Below are positions 13,601 to 26,700 of a stretch of 64,000 nucleotides of DNA, piece after piece. The notes under the pieces were generated by a model that worked only from the letters and a program-made list of their open reading frames with translations, did not search any database and had not been told where the DNA came from. Positions within the stretch are counted from its first letter, which is position 1. Every line of letters begins with the position of its first letter. The translations under genes were made by a program, and so were the position numbers. Source of the stretch: Papaver somniferum (Eukaryota; Streptophyta; Magnoliopsida; Ranunculales; Papaveraceae); contig NC_039359.1 in the NCBI RefSeq assembly GCF_003573695.1, positions 121,713,849 through 121,777,848 of the forward strand, written 5' to 3'.

Positions 13601-14276
13601 TTAGGATAGCACATTAGAAGTAACTTTTCGACTTCTAGAAGTTGAAAAGTCAGAAGTTAGTTGGCTGTCATATTTCAAAACTATTTTCAGAAGTCAGAAA
13701 ATTAACTTTTTGTGAAGAAAAATAGTTTTGCTTCTGACTTCGACTTCTGGAGAAGCAGATTTGTATCCAAACGCGATAGGTTGTTTGGATAACACATTAG
13801 AAATAACTTATCGACTTTTAAAAGGCGAAAAGTCAGAAGTTAGTTTGGCTGTCAGACTTCAAAATGACTTTTAGAAGTCGAAAAGTTAACTTTTTGTGAA
13901 GCAAAATAAATTTGCTTTTGACTTCTGCTTCTGACTTCGATTTCTGGAAAAGCAAAAGTCAGAAGCAGATTTGTATTCAAACGCGCTATGCATTATAAGG
14001 TGTTTGGATGTACACTCAGAAATTATTTTTCGACTTCTGGAAGTTGATAAGTCAAACATCAGTTTGATATAATAATTTTTCAGAACGACTTCTAGATGCA
14101 GAAAAGTCAAATTTTCGTATCCAAACGTGTTATACAAAAAGTTGACTTTTCTGATTTTAGAAGTCGTTCTGCATGTTTGGCTGTGCACTCGGAAGTTACT
14201 TTTCGACTTCCAAAAGTCAAAAAGCAAGAAGTCAGTTTGGATATCGAATTTCAAAACGACTTCTAGAAGCAAAAAA
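13600..14276. repeat. Cluster of MITE-like units with GTTTGGAT/ATCCAAAC ends
   Basis: At least three related units of about 140-200 bp follow one another (about 13600-13790, 13791-13990, 13999-14140), with a diverged fourth after them. Each starts near GTTTGGATAACACATTAGAA or a variant and ends near TATCCAAACGCG, so the ends are short inverted repeats. The interior is made of repeated palindromic segments based on CGACTTCTAGAAGTCG and AAAAGTCAGAAG. This is typical of small non-autonomous DNA elements (hAT-like MITEs), possibly inserted into one another. No coding sequence is seen. Confidence 0.65.
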
Positions 14277-14710
14277 AGTTAACTTTTCAAACAACATCTA
14301 TGCTTTTGGTATTCCAAATGCTCACGAACGGGCCAAACTAAATGCTTACGTTTTCACTTCTGTAAGTCGTAAAGATACTTCTGTATGTCTACCTAAACGC
14401 GCTTACGCGCCCGCAAAAAAAATAACTTTTCAAACGACTTTTATGCTTTTGGTATTCCAAATGCGCACGAATAGGCCAAACTAAATTCTTACGTTTTCAC
14501 TTCTATAAGTCGTAAAGATACTTCTGTATGTGTATCCAAACGTGCTTACGTGCCCGCAAAAAAGTTAACTTTTCAAATGACTTTTATGCTTTTGGTATTC
14601 CAAATGCGCACGAACGGGCCAAATTAATTCTTACTTTTTCACTTCTATAAATCGAAAACATACTTCTGTATGTGTATGTGTATCTAAACACGCTTACGTG
14701 CCCGCAAAAA
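14277..14710. repeat. Three tandem copies of a ~142-bp unit
   Basis: Three adjacent copies (about 14277-14419, 14420-14561, 14562-14710) share TTAACTTTTCAAA, TGCTTTTGGTATTCCAAATG, CACGAACGGGCCAAA and a closing CTTACGTGCCCGCAAAAAA. The third copy has a short TGTATG expansion. The arrangement is head to tail. It shares the CTTTTGACTT-type sequence with the adjacent MITE cluster and may derive from it. Confidence 0.85.
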
Positions 14711-15540
14711 ACAAAAAACACGCTCTAAACTATACTACTATAACTTTAACTACTTAAGCATATCACACACCGGTAGCCGAATGATACATTTAGCCAAGTA
14801 CACATTAAATGAGCACTTGGAAATGAGCACGTAGCCGAATGATACTTTCAGCCAACCCAAAATCCAGAAAAACTCGGTTTTTTTACTATGGTTTTACTTT
14901 TAAGTTCGGCAAAAAAAAAAATCATGTCTAAAACATAGGCTTAAGCCACCCCACAAATCCAATTAGTTTTCAAGCCATCCTAGCTTTATTTTCCGGCTCC
15001 GCCACTGAGGAACGGAGTTTAGAAGTCAGCCTTGTCAATTGACGTGATTTTAAATTGAATGAATAATAATGAAACAGAGCCAAATTGGCAGATTTGGCAC
15101 TTGCCGAACTAAAATAAATGAATGTTTGGCTTTTTTGGGCGTCCATTGTGGAAGCTCTGGCAAATTCCAGAAAGCATTGGAAATGGATTATCTATTATTT
15201 TGAGGAGCAAGTTGCAGAAAAGGACAATGTTGCCTTGTCATGACTACCTATTTTTAAGAGAAAAGCTGAAGAACAGAGTGAGTTGGTTTCGACTACAAAC
15301 TACCAAGAGAGGTTCACAAAAAATCTACTATGCTTTAGTAATTTTTGGCTGTAATTTTAGATATGCACAATGTTGGACAAGGCTTCAAGAATTCTGCATT
15401 CACATGCAAGTCGGAACTTACTTGTTTTCCACAACAAAATTTTACAGAATCCGTATCTGGTAATTTGCTGATTATAAAAATATACTACCTATACATGAAC
15501 ATTAACCTGTGTAGGATATCGATCCACAAGTATTTACTCT
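14711..15540. other. Intergenic, with a weak transposon remnant
   Basis: No gene is recognised between the tandem array and the 3' end of the BRIZ gene. On the minus strand, sequence from about 15020 to 14930 begins CAGTGGCGGAGCCGG, a start seen in several plant transposon families, so a remnant is possible. An open stretch at 15122-15463 on + has no recognisable domain and I do not call it a gene. Confidence 0.35.
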
Positions 15541-18500
15541 TTATCGCCTTTTATTGGTCTTTGAGCGTCTTTTCGTATTGGGTAAAGAAGATTGTTGCTG
15601 TAAAGGAACTGACAAGACGGTTCCTCCTTTAATGCCATCGGAGTCTGTCAGTTTAGCTAGTGTTTTCTGAGCTTCAACATACACCGTAAGATCTCTTATC
15701 TGGAAATACCAATGAAAAACATTACTTCGAGTGTAATGACAACTGAAAGACAAATCATGAATGAAGCTACAAATGATAACAATTACCTGTTCTTCCAGAT
15801 CCAATATCTTCTCATCCCTCAGAGCAATTGATGATCTTTCTCTGAAACAAATAGTGAAAATGAGTAAGTTCAGATTTGCATAGTTCAAAATTTGGAAGTA
15901 TTATACCACCTTTTCCATTGACATAACATATCCCAAGGTAAGAGAAAAAGCAATTTTCATGCCCTATCAGCAGCTTAATCAACAACTCAAATAAGTCGTA
16001 GTATCCACTGCATACCTAAGGGCCACATGCTACTGATGTTTTACTGATAAACATGTGGGTTTAACTTGAACCATTTCAAGATCCACTATCTGGTGAAGAT
16101 ATTCTACACGTAGATATTCTACACATTCCAAAGTCAATAACCCTTCCAATGATCAGATGATATTCAGTCACCAAATCATCCAATGATTGGATGTTGGAAA
16201 TACAAATTATATAATGAGCTGATTTTCCCCAAGGATAATCATTGTTATGCGCTGAACATTCTCACAGAAAGACGGTCCTTAATTTGGTACCAGCCTACCA
16301 GGGGCCCAACATCTCCACCAAGGAATATTCCAATGTGTACCTTACTAGTTTAGGCATGGGGTATCACAAGCCTAAAAATATGATGGAAGAGCTCAAACTA
16401 CAAGATATAAAACCATTAACCAGAGTACAAGACTGAATTTGATCCTCATACCCTGCTCCATTATGCCCACGTAACTACATTGGGAACATTTAACATCATG
16501 ACCTGTGGCCAAATTTCAGGGGTGCAGGGTATGTGTTTACCATCATTTTTCAAACAGATGTGTTACTTGTTCTATAATGGGTGATTTCCAATGAAGATGA
16601 TCCACCTGATGAGAGAACATTCTCACTGAACAACCATCTCATGTGGGCCACATGGAGCACTAAAATTGATATAGAAAAAATAGTGCAAGTGGATCCTGAC
16701 CCCACTGCATATCTATGAAAAGAAAGAAATGTACCTTTCTTCCAGTTCCATAATTGTCTTCCGCCATTTATCTTGGTTCTTCATCAGATTCTCATTTCTC
16801 TAAACACAGCAATAAAAAGTTTAGGAATGTATCTATGCCGATCCTTTGTAAAATAAAAAAAAAAATCAGCCACTGAAGTTCTAATTACTTACGCTGGCAA
16901 TGGCAGTCTTTTCCTCCAAACATTTTTCAATCTTGTGTTGAGTTTCCTGCAGCTTCAAATTCACAGCCTTCTCCACTTTGTCTAAAACAAACTTCCCCCT
17001 TTTTTCTTTGTTTTCAGCAAGTAGTGTTTCATAGTCCTAATAATCGAAACAAATGACTTAGAAACAACATTCATAAGAGTACTACAAATCTTATATTAAC
17101 GCTAATGGGGAAACGCAAGGTACCAAAACATAATATAGAAAACGTGTACAATAGTAGAGTGTGCAATTCCACTTGAAGATGCTAGGAGTGTTACCACCAA
17201 ACTGATCCCACTTTGGATATCTTGCATCTACGGTAAATAAGGCTTTATTTGATAGATCTAATAGATAGTAAATCAGTGATGATGAAAAGTGGGTCATTCC
17301 CATGCATCTCCGTGAAGATATTCAGTACACTGCTACTACTATTATGGCTAAACATTATTTATGAACATATCATAGAAATGAAGATGACAAAAGAAGACTG
17401 TCTTGAGTCTTAGACGTACACATTCAATCATCCACCAACCACTGAGGAAATTTTAAGCATTTTTACCTCTCTCTGTTTCTCAAGCCGGCTTGCGAGCAGA
17501 TGGTTGTACTCATCGACAATCTGTTGAGAGATAAAAACATATTATCATATTATTATTGGCAGGTAAATTATACAGGTGTATCATTAACAGTACTTCGTTG
17601 AATACTAAAGACTGAAACATTTACGCACCACACTATATTAACCTAAGGCGGTACAATCAGTATGATTCGTTGCTGTGCATTGTATCTCAGTATACACTGA
17701 CAATTAGGCACCTTCTAGGACAAAATCTACTCAAAAGGACGGGCACCTTTACATTACGTTGGCGGGAGCCTCGAAACATACTAAAAATAGTTAGATTGGT
17801 TTAAAAAAGGCTGTAATAACGACAGTGCACCGTAGGAAAGTGCTTTTCGACTTCTGGAGAGGGTATTGTTGGTGACAAGTTTGAATATTCCTTGTCATTG
17901 ACAGTTGTACTTCTATCCTTTCCTTTCAAATAAAAACTGTGAATCATGTTTTAACTTCAAGGTTTCGCAGGTTGGGTATCTCTTTGGAACAATAGGTTGG
18001 GAGACGAGAATTACCAAAGCTAGTACTACCGAATCTCTTTCTAGTTACTCTTGCAGTGAGTTGGTTAAAACTTAAGAAATCATCCCTCTTAGTGACCATG
18101 ATCTTTTTAATACCTTCTCATTAACCTATATATTTCTTCATGCATTTATTTTACACCGAATAACATGTAACTATAAGAAATTTAACTGTTCCTATATGGT
18201 ATTTGTTCATAATCTAGAATTTAGTTCTTTGTTAGTAGTTCACAAACAAAATCTCACCAACAATCATTTCCAAGAATAAGAAGTGAAGCTACCGTTTCAA
18301 CTCTATCACCAAAGACAGCACCACTAGCTCCAGAATCTTCGCTACATTCGCAAGTCGAACAAGGTCCACAATCTCCATCAACAGACCTACATCTGGAGTT
18401 CAAATCTGCCATCTTACCATCTGTTTTTGACTGATTTAAACGGTGGACATAGGTATCACCAACATAATCCCAGACTCGCTGTGCTTCTACGTCGAGTGAA

Positions 18501-20904
18501 TAACAATGTTTGGTATCTTCCCAGTGTCTGATAGCATGACGCCCTTTATACCTTACATCATTAAAATACATCTTATCAAATTAACAGGATAGAAGAAGAT
18601 AACCCAATTACTTTAATACTACTCCTTATAGTAGAAGAGAAATTCAGAATTATTAATGCCCACCTTCCACATCCTACAAAACCACAAATTAGACAGATCC
18701 ATAGGTCCTCCTGAGTTGCACAAACAGCACATGTCGGTTTCGCAGTCTGCTGCTGACAAAAACGGCAAACCTACAGAACACAGTATGTTATAGATGTTTC
18801 TACCTAGAAATATCATTGTATCATCTCACAATATCACGTAGAGTGTCACATCAAATTATCCTACGATGGTTGTGTTTTTGTTAAATATCAGCACCTTCGT
18901 TCATCGTTGTAACTAATACACCAACTGGATTACTGATGTGCCAAAAGTCTAAGACCAAAAAAAGAAAAAAGAAAAAGTCTGAAACAAAACTTTTTCTGAT
19001 TCAATCTTCTACAATCAATTGACCCAAAAATATGGAATATTATGATCAGTATGGGGCTAAAGGTCTACTTATCCAATATAAATGATTTCCTGGTAACAAG
19101 AAGAAAAAAATATATTTAATCAATCCGGGAATACAAAAAGCATTATTTGCTTCAGAAAACTGACTTGGGAGTGGCCGTCTCATACATGAATATATCTGCC
19201 TTGTAGATTCGAGCACATTCTCAAGGTTAGCTAGCACCTAATGTTAAGCAACTGATTTAAAGTTTGGCAATGCGGTACCGGTTGGTATGTAGGGTTTTTT
19301 GCTTTTTCTAATTTTTTGTTTACTTGATCAGTATAAACAATCTAGAACACTTCTAGATTTAACATTCTCTTTGATGTAGGTTGAGCCTACATTTTGATCT
19401 ACTTTACGCTAATTGGAAGAGAATTGGCACAAGATGTAAAAATATGTAAACTGATATTGTATTGCATCAAAATGCAAAATGTGAGTGAGTAATCCAGGAA
19501 ATGAGCACACATGCTTGTGATTATGGCTCTCACGAGAGCGTAATAAAGGACTACTTATGTAGATCAAGAATAAACTTATGCGAACTCGTACTCATCCAAT
19601 TTTGAAAATACTAAGTTTCCTTTAAATATAATTGCACCATGCGATCTTTGGAATTACGTAAACTCATATTTACAAAACTATAGTATCAAATCGTACAACT
19701 CAGAAGCAACCTCAATGTTCATCTTTGTAACTTAACTCCTCGTGCAGGAGTTTGTCTTTAGAAAATGAAGAATTTAATTCCAGTTCTAGTCGGAAAGAAG
19801 CAAAAAAAATTCGATAATGTACTTACAGGACAAGATGAATCAGCCCATCTTGAAATGCATGGGCATTGGAACGAATGGTCACAAACTGTCGTTAGAATCC
19901 CACTTGTATCTTGGTCTAGTCTCTCTGAACAATCAAATTCAAACAAAATAACTTAATATACCCCACAAACAGAAGAAGATAAACCCTAGAGAAAACCCAA
20001 ATCATGGAGTGCATAACTGACCGAGACAAACAGGACAAGTTGGCAATTCTGTAAATCCAGGTGGAGGTGTATTGGCAATCTCAGTTAATTCAGTATATTC
20101 CACAGACACTATAGAGAGTATATGACAAATCTCAGCCTGTAAAAGTCAAGCATATTAGAACCAAACAGAAACTCATCAGTTTCAATCAAATACTAGAAAT
20201 TCAGCTGTGAGTGCTTCAAAATTGCTTGCAGAAGTACAAATTTACATATTTTTATCTGCACATCAGATTCACTTTTGAGTAATCTGAAATTTAATAAAAA
20301 TCACAACACACTCTAACCTCAGTGGATGAAAACGGCCTTCCATTGAAATTCCGAAAGAAACTATCAGTTTTTTTCTGATCAACGAGCTTAATCAACAAAC
20401 TGTACCGATCTTCCAATACATCATTTCTACAAAATACCATCAAAAATTCAGCAACAACAAAAATAAAGTAAAATTAAAATTTGAAAATCCATAAATTATC
20501 AATCAAAAAATTCCGTTGAAAAGACAATATACATACCTGATGATGAGAATTTCTGAAAGATGATGGATATAAGATCCACAAAAGTGAATGAAATCATAGA
20601 TGGAGAGATGAATCGGAACAGCGAGAACAAAAAGAAGAGTAGTTTCACTGGAATTCCTAATAATATTGGTTTCGTGATTATAATTAGGGTTTGACAAAAG
20701 AGATGAAGAAGAATGAGTAGATGATGATATGTTGTTATTGCGGTATAGATGAATAATTCCTTTACGTTGTTGAATATCAAAATTAGGGTTTGTAAAATGG
20801 ACTGAGCGTGAATGGGTGTTGCTGATAGTGGTGGTTGTCCATCCTTCTTCTTCTCCGCCAAGAGGGTGGTTTGAATCCACGGAGTGAACTCGGATGCTAA
20901 ACAT
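15541..20904 (-). CDS. BRIZ1/BRIZ2: BRAP2/BRIZ-type RING and ZnF-UBP E3 ubiquitin ligase, 11 exons
   Basis: Eleven exons join in frame to 1533 nt (510 aa): 20904-20537, 20426-20318, 20136-20022, 19924-19827, 18770-18664, 18551-18293, 17520-17467, 17036-16893, 16799-16735, 15841-15787, 15699-15541; introns are GT-AG. Order: BRAP2-type N-terminus (M-F-S-I-R-V-H-S-V-D; then the RNA-recognition-like domain to about 160), RING at 193-232, ZnF-UBP at about 244-330 (W-I-C-L-x-C-G, G-C-G-R, H-x3-H), coiled coil at about 355-460, basic C-terminus. Arabidopsis BRIZ1 and BRIZ2 form a heteromeric E3 complex needed for germination; which paralogue this is I cannot say. An in-frame upstream Met at 21067 exists, but M-F-S-I-R-V-H-S is the family start. 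Oddity: RING residue 217 is Gln where a zinc-binding His is expected, with a Cys directly after it. Confidence 0.93.
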
Positions 20905-21121
20905 CTTCGCGGGAATTTTCTCGATTTCTTTCTGTGGAGATTTAATTTGGAATTTTCGATGTTGAAAATTTGGGATTTGTTGTGATTTTATATTACAGGC
21001 CAAGCGGTCTGAAAAACTAAAAACTACTGAATACACCCCCAATTGGATCCGCCCCTTGCCAGACCGCACTGGTGACCCGCAACTGTAAAATCTTATGCTC
21101 CTGACCGGTGAAACGGGCGTG
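20905..21121 (-). promoter_or_regulatory. Short 5' flank of BRIZ up to a transposon insertion
   Basis: Only about 217 bp separate the BRIZ start codon from the target-site duplication of the 6.7-kb element at 21130. The stretch contains an inverted pair AGCGGTCTG (about 21004) and CCAGACCGC (about 21059). No TATA box is convincing. The native distal promoter, if any, now lies beyond the element at about 27.84 kb. Confidence 0.45.
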
Positions 21122-21239
21122 TTAAATTACCTGGCATTTTTAGGGGCGATCCCAAAAAAATTAGGGACGACACTAAAAGACAAAAAAAATCACCCAAACG
21201 TAAATCTAAGTTATCCCTTATCTCCGAAATTTTTAAATG

Positions 21240-22060
21240 GCAACTATGCCCTTATATAATCGGTAGCAAACACAACAATCAGTAGTTAACCAATAATCGA
21301 TAGTAAATATACACTAATTGGTCTCCGATTATTGTATTCATATTTCGGCTAATATGCCATTCTATAATCGATAGCTAAAATAACTTATAAATTTACCGAT
21401 TATTAGTAGCCCCAGATTCAAACTTGGCCAAATTCCATAGGTTTTGACGGGTACATAGCCCTACCATAACCACGTGGTTTGTGTTTTGGATGTAGCCATA
21501 ATCGAAGGTCAAATTGGTTACATAACCTCTCGATTATGGGTTTCCCCAAAATGAGATTTTGCTTAAATCCTTTATTTGATAAACTTTGAAATCTGCCATA
21601 ATCGGTAGGTAATCTAACTTGTAAACTACCGATTATAAGTGGCCCCAGATTCAACTTTTGCCAAATTGCATAGGTTATGAGGGTACAGAGCCAACCATAA
21701 CCATATGGTTTATGTTTTGGATGTAGCCATAATCGGAGGTCAAATAGGTTACAAAACTTCTCGATTATAAGTTGCCCCAAAATGAGTTTTTGCTTAAATC
21801 TTTTTTTTTTTCAAAATTTTGAAATCTGCCATAATCGGTAGATGATCAAACTTATAACCCTACCGATTATAAGTGGCCCCAGATTCATCTTGTCAACCAT
21901 AACCATTTGGTTTGTGTTTTGGATGTAGCCATAATCGGAAGTCCAATAGGTTGCAAAACCTCCGATTATAGGTTGCCCTATATTCAAATTTTGAAAGCTA
22001 CCATAATCGGTAGATATTCTAACTTAAATACCTACCGATAATTGGTTTCTCCATATTCAA
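21240..22060. repeat. Left subterminal array of AATCGG hairpin units
   Basis: Units of the form CCATAATCGGTAG, a 20-25 bp spacer, then CTACCGATTATAAGT and GCCCCA recur at about 21258, 21598, 21831 and 22010, alternating with a second type (ATAATCGGAGGTC, then CCTCGATTATAAGTTGCCCC). Each pair can form a hairpin. A longer period of about 230 bp is visible between 21420 and 22060. No coding capacity is implied: the stretch at 21418-21780 that stays open is a by-product of the repeats. Confidence 0.85.
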
Positions 22061-22155
22061 CCTTCGTCAAATTAGCCGCTGCAGTTTAAACCAAATTTAT
22101 GAAATAGTCGTTGGAGTTTTTGGGAAAAAGAAAAAGAGTCGTTGGACCCTAAACC

Positions 22156-22163
22156 TATATAAA
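22156..22163 (+). promoter_or_regulatory. TATA box (TATATAAA)
   Basis: TATATAAA lies 73 bp upstream of the ATG at 22236 and just inside the left repeat array, a sensible place for the core promoter of the small + strand gene. Confidence 0.55.
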
Positions 22164-22235
22164 GAAACTCATATCTATCAACCCAATTGCACCAAACTTT
22201 TTCCTCTCTTTAGTTCTAATTTTGAAAACAAAAAT

Positions 22236-22703
22236 ATGGATATTGCTTTTGCTTTTTCCCTAGAAGAAGATTGTGCTATTTATAGAGCGTACGTTGTGGT
22301 AATTGCTCATGATCGTGTTCACAAGCTCCACAAATCGGAATCCCAAGAGCAGCTATGGAATCGTATTTTAATGGTATTTGAGGCGTTATATGGTAAATGA
22401 ATTCGAAGATCATCCAATGACATTAAGACGAGGTTAAAGGCGCTCGATAAGGAGATTGACAAACTTGAAGATGAGGATCGATTTGTTAGGGACGTTTTTC
22501 CTTGGTGGACATATGAAAAACGAGTAAGTATCTCTGTAACTCCGACTCACATTAGCATAAGTTAGTACTAACTTGTTACTCATTCGTAATTTCAGAGAAA
22601 TCTTGCGGATCGCCGGTATGTGGACCTCTACGGGAAACGATTTGAACATGAAGGATGCTACAAAATCAAGAGGGACAATTTCTATGGTCACTGGAAGTTA
22701 TGA
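22236..22703 (+). pseudogene. Small SANT/NAM-associated-like DNA-binding protein gene, one premature stop
   Basis: Two exons (22236-22523 and 22596-22703; intron with GTAAGT and TTCAG) give 131 residues, with an in-frame TGA at 22398-22400 (codon 55). The reading frame continues cleanly after the TGA. The pattern is F-S-L-E-E-D near the start, L-W-N-R-I at about 40-44, then R-R-S-S-N-D-I-K-T-R-L-K and E-K-R-R-N-L-A-D-R-R-Y. It resembles the single SANT/trihelix-like domain with NAM-associated tail found in small proteins of plant DNA transposons. The role is inferred: DNA binding, perhaps to the element's own repeats. It is transcribed inward from the left end and converges on the PMD gene. 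Confidence 0.6.
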
Positions 22704-22799
22704 TCTTTTTTAATACTTTTAAGTGATTGTAAGAGTATTTAGGTGGTTTTAAAGTGATTGTAACGTTAAGGTCTTTATGTAATAGCTGCAATTGGAAGA

Positions 22800-23530
22800 T
22801 TATTAATATAAAGGCTACCGATTAACAATAACCGGTAGTTTATTTGGTTAAATAAGCAATCGATTACCATAATCGGAAACTTTATGAGTTACTTTAATTT
22901 CCGAATATTATGTTGTTTGGATACAGAAAACAAAAGGACTTTTTGTTGTTATAATTGAAAGCCAAGGAGTGATATATGTTTCCGATTATGGTGTTGTTTG
23001 GATACAGAAAACAAAGTTTTCCTCACATAGAATAATCGAAAGAAACATATAAAATAAACCTACCGACTAATATAATCGAAAGTTTAAGAAGTTAACTTTG
23101 TTACCGAATATGGTGTTGTTTGGTTACAGATCACAAAGGACTTTAGAGTGTAATAATTGGAGGCTAAGGAATGATGTTATTTCCCGATTATAGTGTTGTT
23201 TGGATACAGAAAACAAAGTTTTCTTCACATAGAATAATCGTAGGAATAATATAAACTAACCCTACTGATGACAATAATCGGCAGTTTAATAAGTTAACTA
23301 AGTTCCCGAATATGGTATGTTTTGGTTACAGAACAAAAATTATTTGTTCACAAAGCATAATCGGTAGGCAACGAAATTAACAATCTTCCGAATCTGATAT
23401 TATTTTGCAAAATCCCCAGATTCGGTAGCTACATAATATAAATAGCTCCCGATTCTGACAATAAAATTGCAATATCCCTAGAATCGGGAGCTATGTATAT
23501 AAACTAATCTTCCGATTGTTTGTATAAAAT
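22800..23530. repeat. Internal AATCGG repeat array between the two convergent genes
   Basis: Between the small + gene and the 3' end of the PMD gene lie many ATAATCG, CCGATTATGG, CCGAATATGG and later CCGATTCT variants. A longer unit, GTTGTTTGGATACAGAAAAC, recurs at about 22913, 22992 and 23203 with a related copy (GTTTGGTTACAGA) at 23117, so the motif copies sit inside tandem units of roughly 80-100 bp. Towards 23400 the motif drifts to GATTCGG and AGAATCGGG, suggesting diverged sub-arrays. Confidence 0.8.
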
Positions 23531-23737
23531 TCAACAGTTTCATATCTCTGCATGTAATTCGCTTGCGAGTCATCGTTAAATGCATAAAGATAGCAATAAA
23601 ACCATTCATAATTCATAAAACGAACCATTCACAAACCATAAACATAACGTACCAACTTATAATCCGACACAAACTTTGAAAATGACATAATCCGACATAA
23701 ACAAAGTTATCCATAAAGTTAACAAAACACCGAGAGT

Positions 23738-26700
23738 TTAGTTGTTCCTATTTTCCTTGACTTTGCGACCTTTACTACCACTTGGACCAACATCATCATT
23801 GGTTTCATCAACTTGAGTGCTCGATGACGCCCGAGTTCTTTTGGTCACCTTCTTTGTAGGTTGCTTTACTTTTTCCCCAAATTGAGATGCATAATCTTCA
23901 TTGTCAACGTTATCAATCAACTCTTGGTGCTTTTTTATCTTCTCAAGTGGCACAGGCTCTCCGGCCTTTATGCAATTAGTGCACCATTTGGACAAACTCT
24001 TGAACCTGCTCATCTGTTTTAAAACATAGCATACCATCAATCGGTTATTACTCTATTTTGACCCATAATATTAAACTAAATTAAGAAAACAATACGTACC
24101 AATTTATCAAAACCGGAGGTTTCTCTTTGAGGATACTCTTATACGATGGTGCGGGCTTTGCTTTAAGATCACGGATTACACGAAGATGAGAAACATTCCG
24201 GTACCAATCCATATAGTTGGGAGCAGTTTCAAAACCTTGGTTGACTGGCCTTCCACCATCGATCAAGTAAACTGTCCTTCCATCCCAATGGAATTTACAG
24301 GATGGTGTACCCTTGTAAAACACCGTGATAGAATCTTTATCAGACTTGCATTCTTCCAGATCGAAAGAGAAATTTCCATGGATTACCTCCTCTGGTATAC
24401 CTTGTACATAACCGTGTTGTCGCATCACCCTTGAGGCATTGTACATCACATATCATGTGGGGTGCCACAACGGTCCAAAATAAAGGGCCAAATCGGAGCG
24501 ACCCGCGATATGTTCATTAGCTCGGTCTTCCTTGTATGGATCAAAGCATACGTCTTGGGCTTTCAGTTCATCCAAAATCTCCCTCAAACGAATCAACTGC
24601 TGCTCCTTTGTCCTAGAATGGTTGTTATTGAAGACGTACTTTGTTCCTCTAGGGTCACTTTTCGCCCACGTGGGGTTTTCAGTCCAATCCCAAGATAGGG
24701 AAGTGGTCGTAGATCCATGTCTATATTGTCATTTTTGCAAGTATTAGGAAATTGATTCTTCAATGGTGTAAAAATTAAAAAATAACCAAGTATGTAGAGT
24801 TAATAAACAATACTTGTAGTAGACTCACGTTCCCGGCCAATTGGTTAATTCCAAGCCTCGACGCCTTTCTCAACTCTTCCAATATCAACCACGCATGGCA
24901 TGGCATGCCCCAAGAGTACTCATGCACTTTATTGATAGGATCCAGAAGTTGTAAAAAGTTGGCGTCAACCCGATTTCCACTGGTATTGGGGAAAATGACA
25001 CATCCCAATACACATAGGAGATATGCGGTGGCCGCGTGGTTGACTTGCTCATCGGTTAAATTTCCTTTCTCTTCTTTTTCCTTGGTGCCCTTGAACATAT
25101 CCATAATAGGACCCATGTTGAACTGTCTAGTTCTATACTTCATGCATTTTTTGAACTCAGTTGTTGATGTTTCTTCATCCCAACCTAAACACTTCTTAGT
25201 TAGAGAATAAAGTTTGGGCCATTCCAACTACTTTGTGAACTCAGCCCTAACACCTTTTCCATGGACATGGAGTCCAACAATCTGCACAACATCATCTGGG
25301 GTAATCATCATCTCCCCAAACGGCATATGGAAGGTGTCGGTCTCAGGATAAAGTCTCTCCACAAACGCCGATATAGCCACCCGGTCATGTTCCAACATAG
25401 AGTTCTCGGCAGCATCATCCAACCCCGAATTAGCAATAATTGTCTTGAACCTTTCACATTCATCCTTCAAAGGCCAATCCAGCATTTTAGTTGGTGCGGC
25501 TGTGGGTTTGAGTAGACGAACCGCATCAGAATGATACTATTAAACACATGACAAGTTCAAAAAAATAGAATAACCTAAAACTATTACGAAGAAAAAAGAT
25601 AATAGGTAAATAAAATGGATACGATTATTACCTCGGTTTCATATATTTCTTTGGCCCAGGAGTCTTTGTATCCAAATAACAATTGTCATCCTCCGGCAGC
25701 CCAAGGATCACACCTTCTGGAATATCCTACACCTTCAGTCTTTGTGGGACAAGGTGTTGCGCTTTCTTTCGAGGAGGATTTTTATTTTCGGTTTCTCCTT
25801 CTTCTTGCGCACCACTAGATTGTCCTACTTCTGGTACTCTATCTTCGGGTGATTCTAGTTGAATTTCTTCTTGTGATTGTGGAGCACTTGGTTGAACACC
25901 TTCTTGAACTGGTTGTGATTGAGAGGTACTTGATTGAACACCTTCTTTAACCGGTTCTGATTGAGGGACACTTGGTTGAACACCTTATTGACTTGCTTGT
26001 TGAGTTCCATCTTGAGCACTTGAAGCGGCTTTAGCAGTCCTAGCTCTCCTTGCACTAGCTGTCAGGTTCTGACGCCTTTCCTTCCTTGCACTAGCTGAGA
26101 CAATTGCATCTTCGACTTTTTTACCTCGCCTATCCCTAAACAACAAAAGAAAGTACAACAGGTTAGTAAACTATATAATCGGAAGTTAAGCTAAAACCAA
26201 CGTTCCCGAATATGCATATTCGGTTGGTTGAGTTAACCATTAGCCTCCGATTATGCACAATCGGAAGTTTCAGTTCACCAAAAGCTACCGAGTATGTATG
26301 ATCGGAAACAAAAGAAATTTTTTGGTGTTCGAATATGTTTATCTACACACAATAATCGGATGCTAAATTTCAACATAATCTTCTGAATACGAATAATCGA
26401 AAGTCACAAAAAGTATACCCTTTCGAATGCATCACAATCGGAAGCCTCACAAAAATAATTTCTACCGAATATGCATCACTTTGTGTCTAGAAATTACTAA
26501 ATTGGTTGAGCCTAAACAATCGGAAGAAAATTACAAAACATATCACCCGATTATTGCGTCTCTCATACTTGTTCTTCCCTAGTATATTCGGAAGGCAAAA
26601 ACACAATTAACTTCCGATTATGATCGATTTAGGCCTCAGTAATGAAAAACGTTCTACAATCGGTAGGCAACCTAAATATTTACCACCCGAATATGACAAA

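Noticed and set aside
15122..15463. 113-codon + strand open frame beside the BRIZ 3' end
   Set aside because: No domain, no splice or promoter context, and coding-like features are weak.
20499..20861. Alternative open frames over BRIZ exon 1
   Set aside because: They overlap the true exon in another frame and have no family match.
21418..21780. 120-codon minus-strand open frame
   Set aside because: It is made of the AATCGG repeat units, so its repeated peptide pattern is a by-product of the tandem DNA repeat.
22393..22400. GGTAAATGA as an intron donor that would avoid the premature stop in the small + gene
   Set aside because: The sequence after the stop stays coding in the same frame and no acceptor is near enough to restore it.
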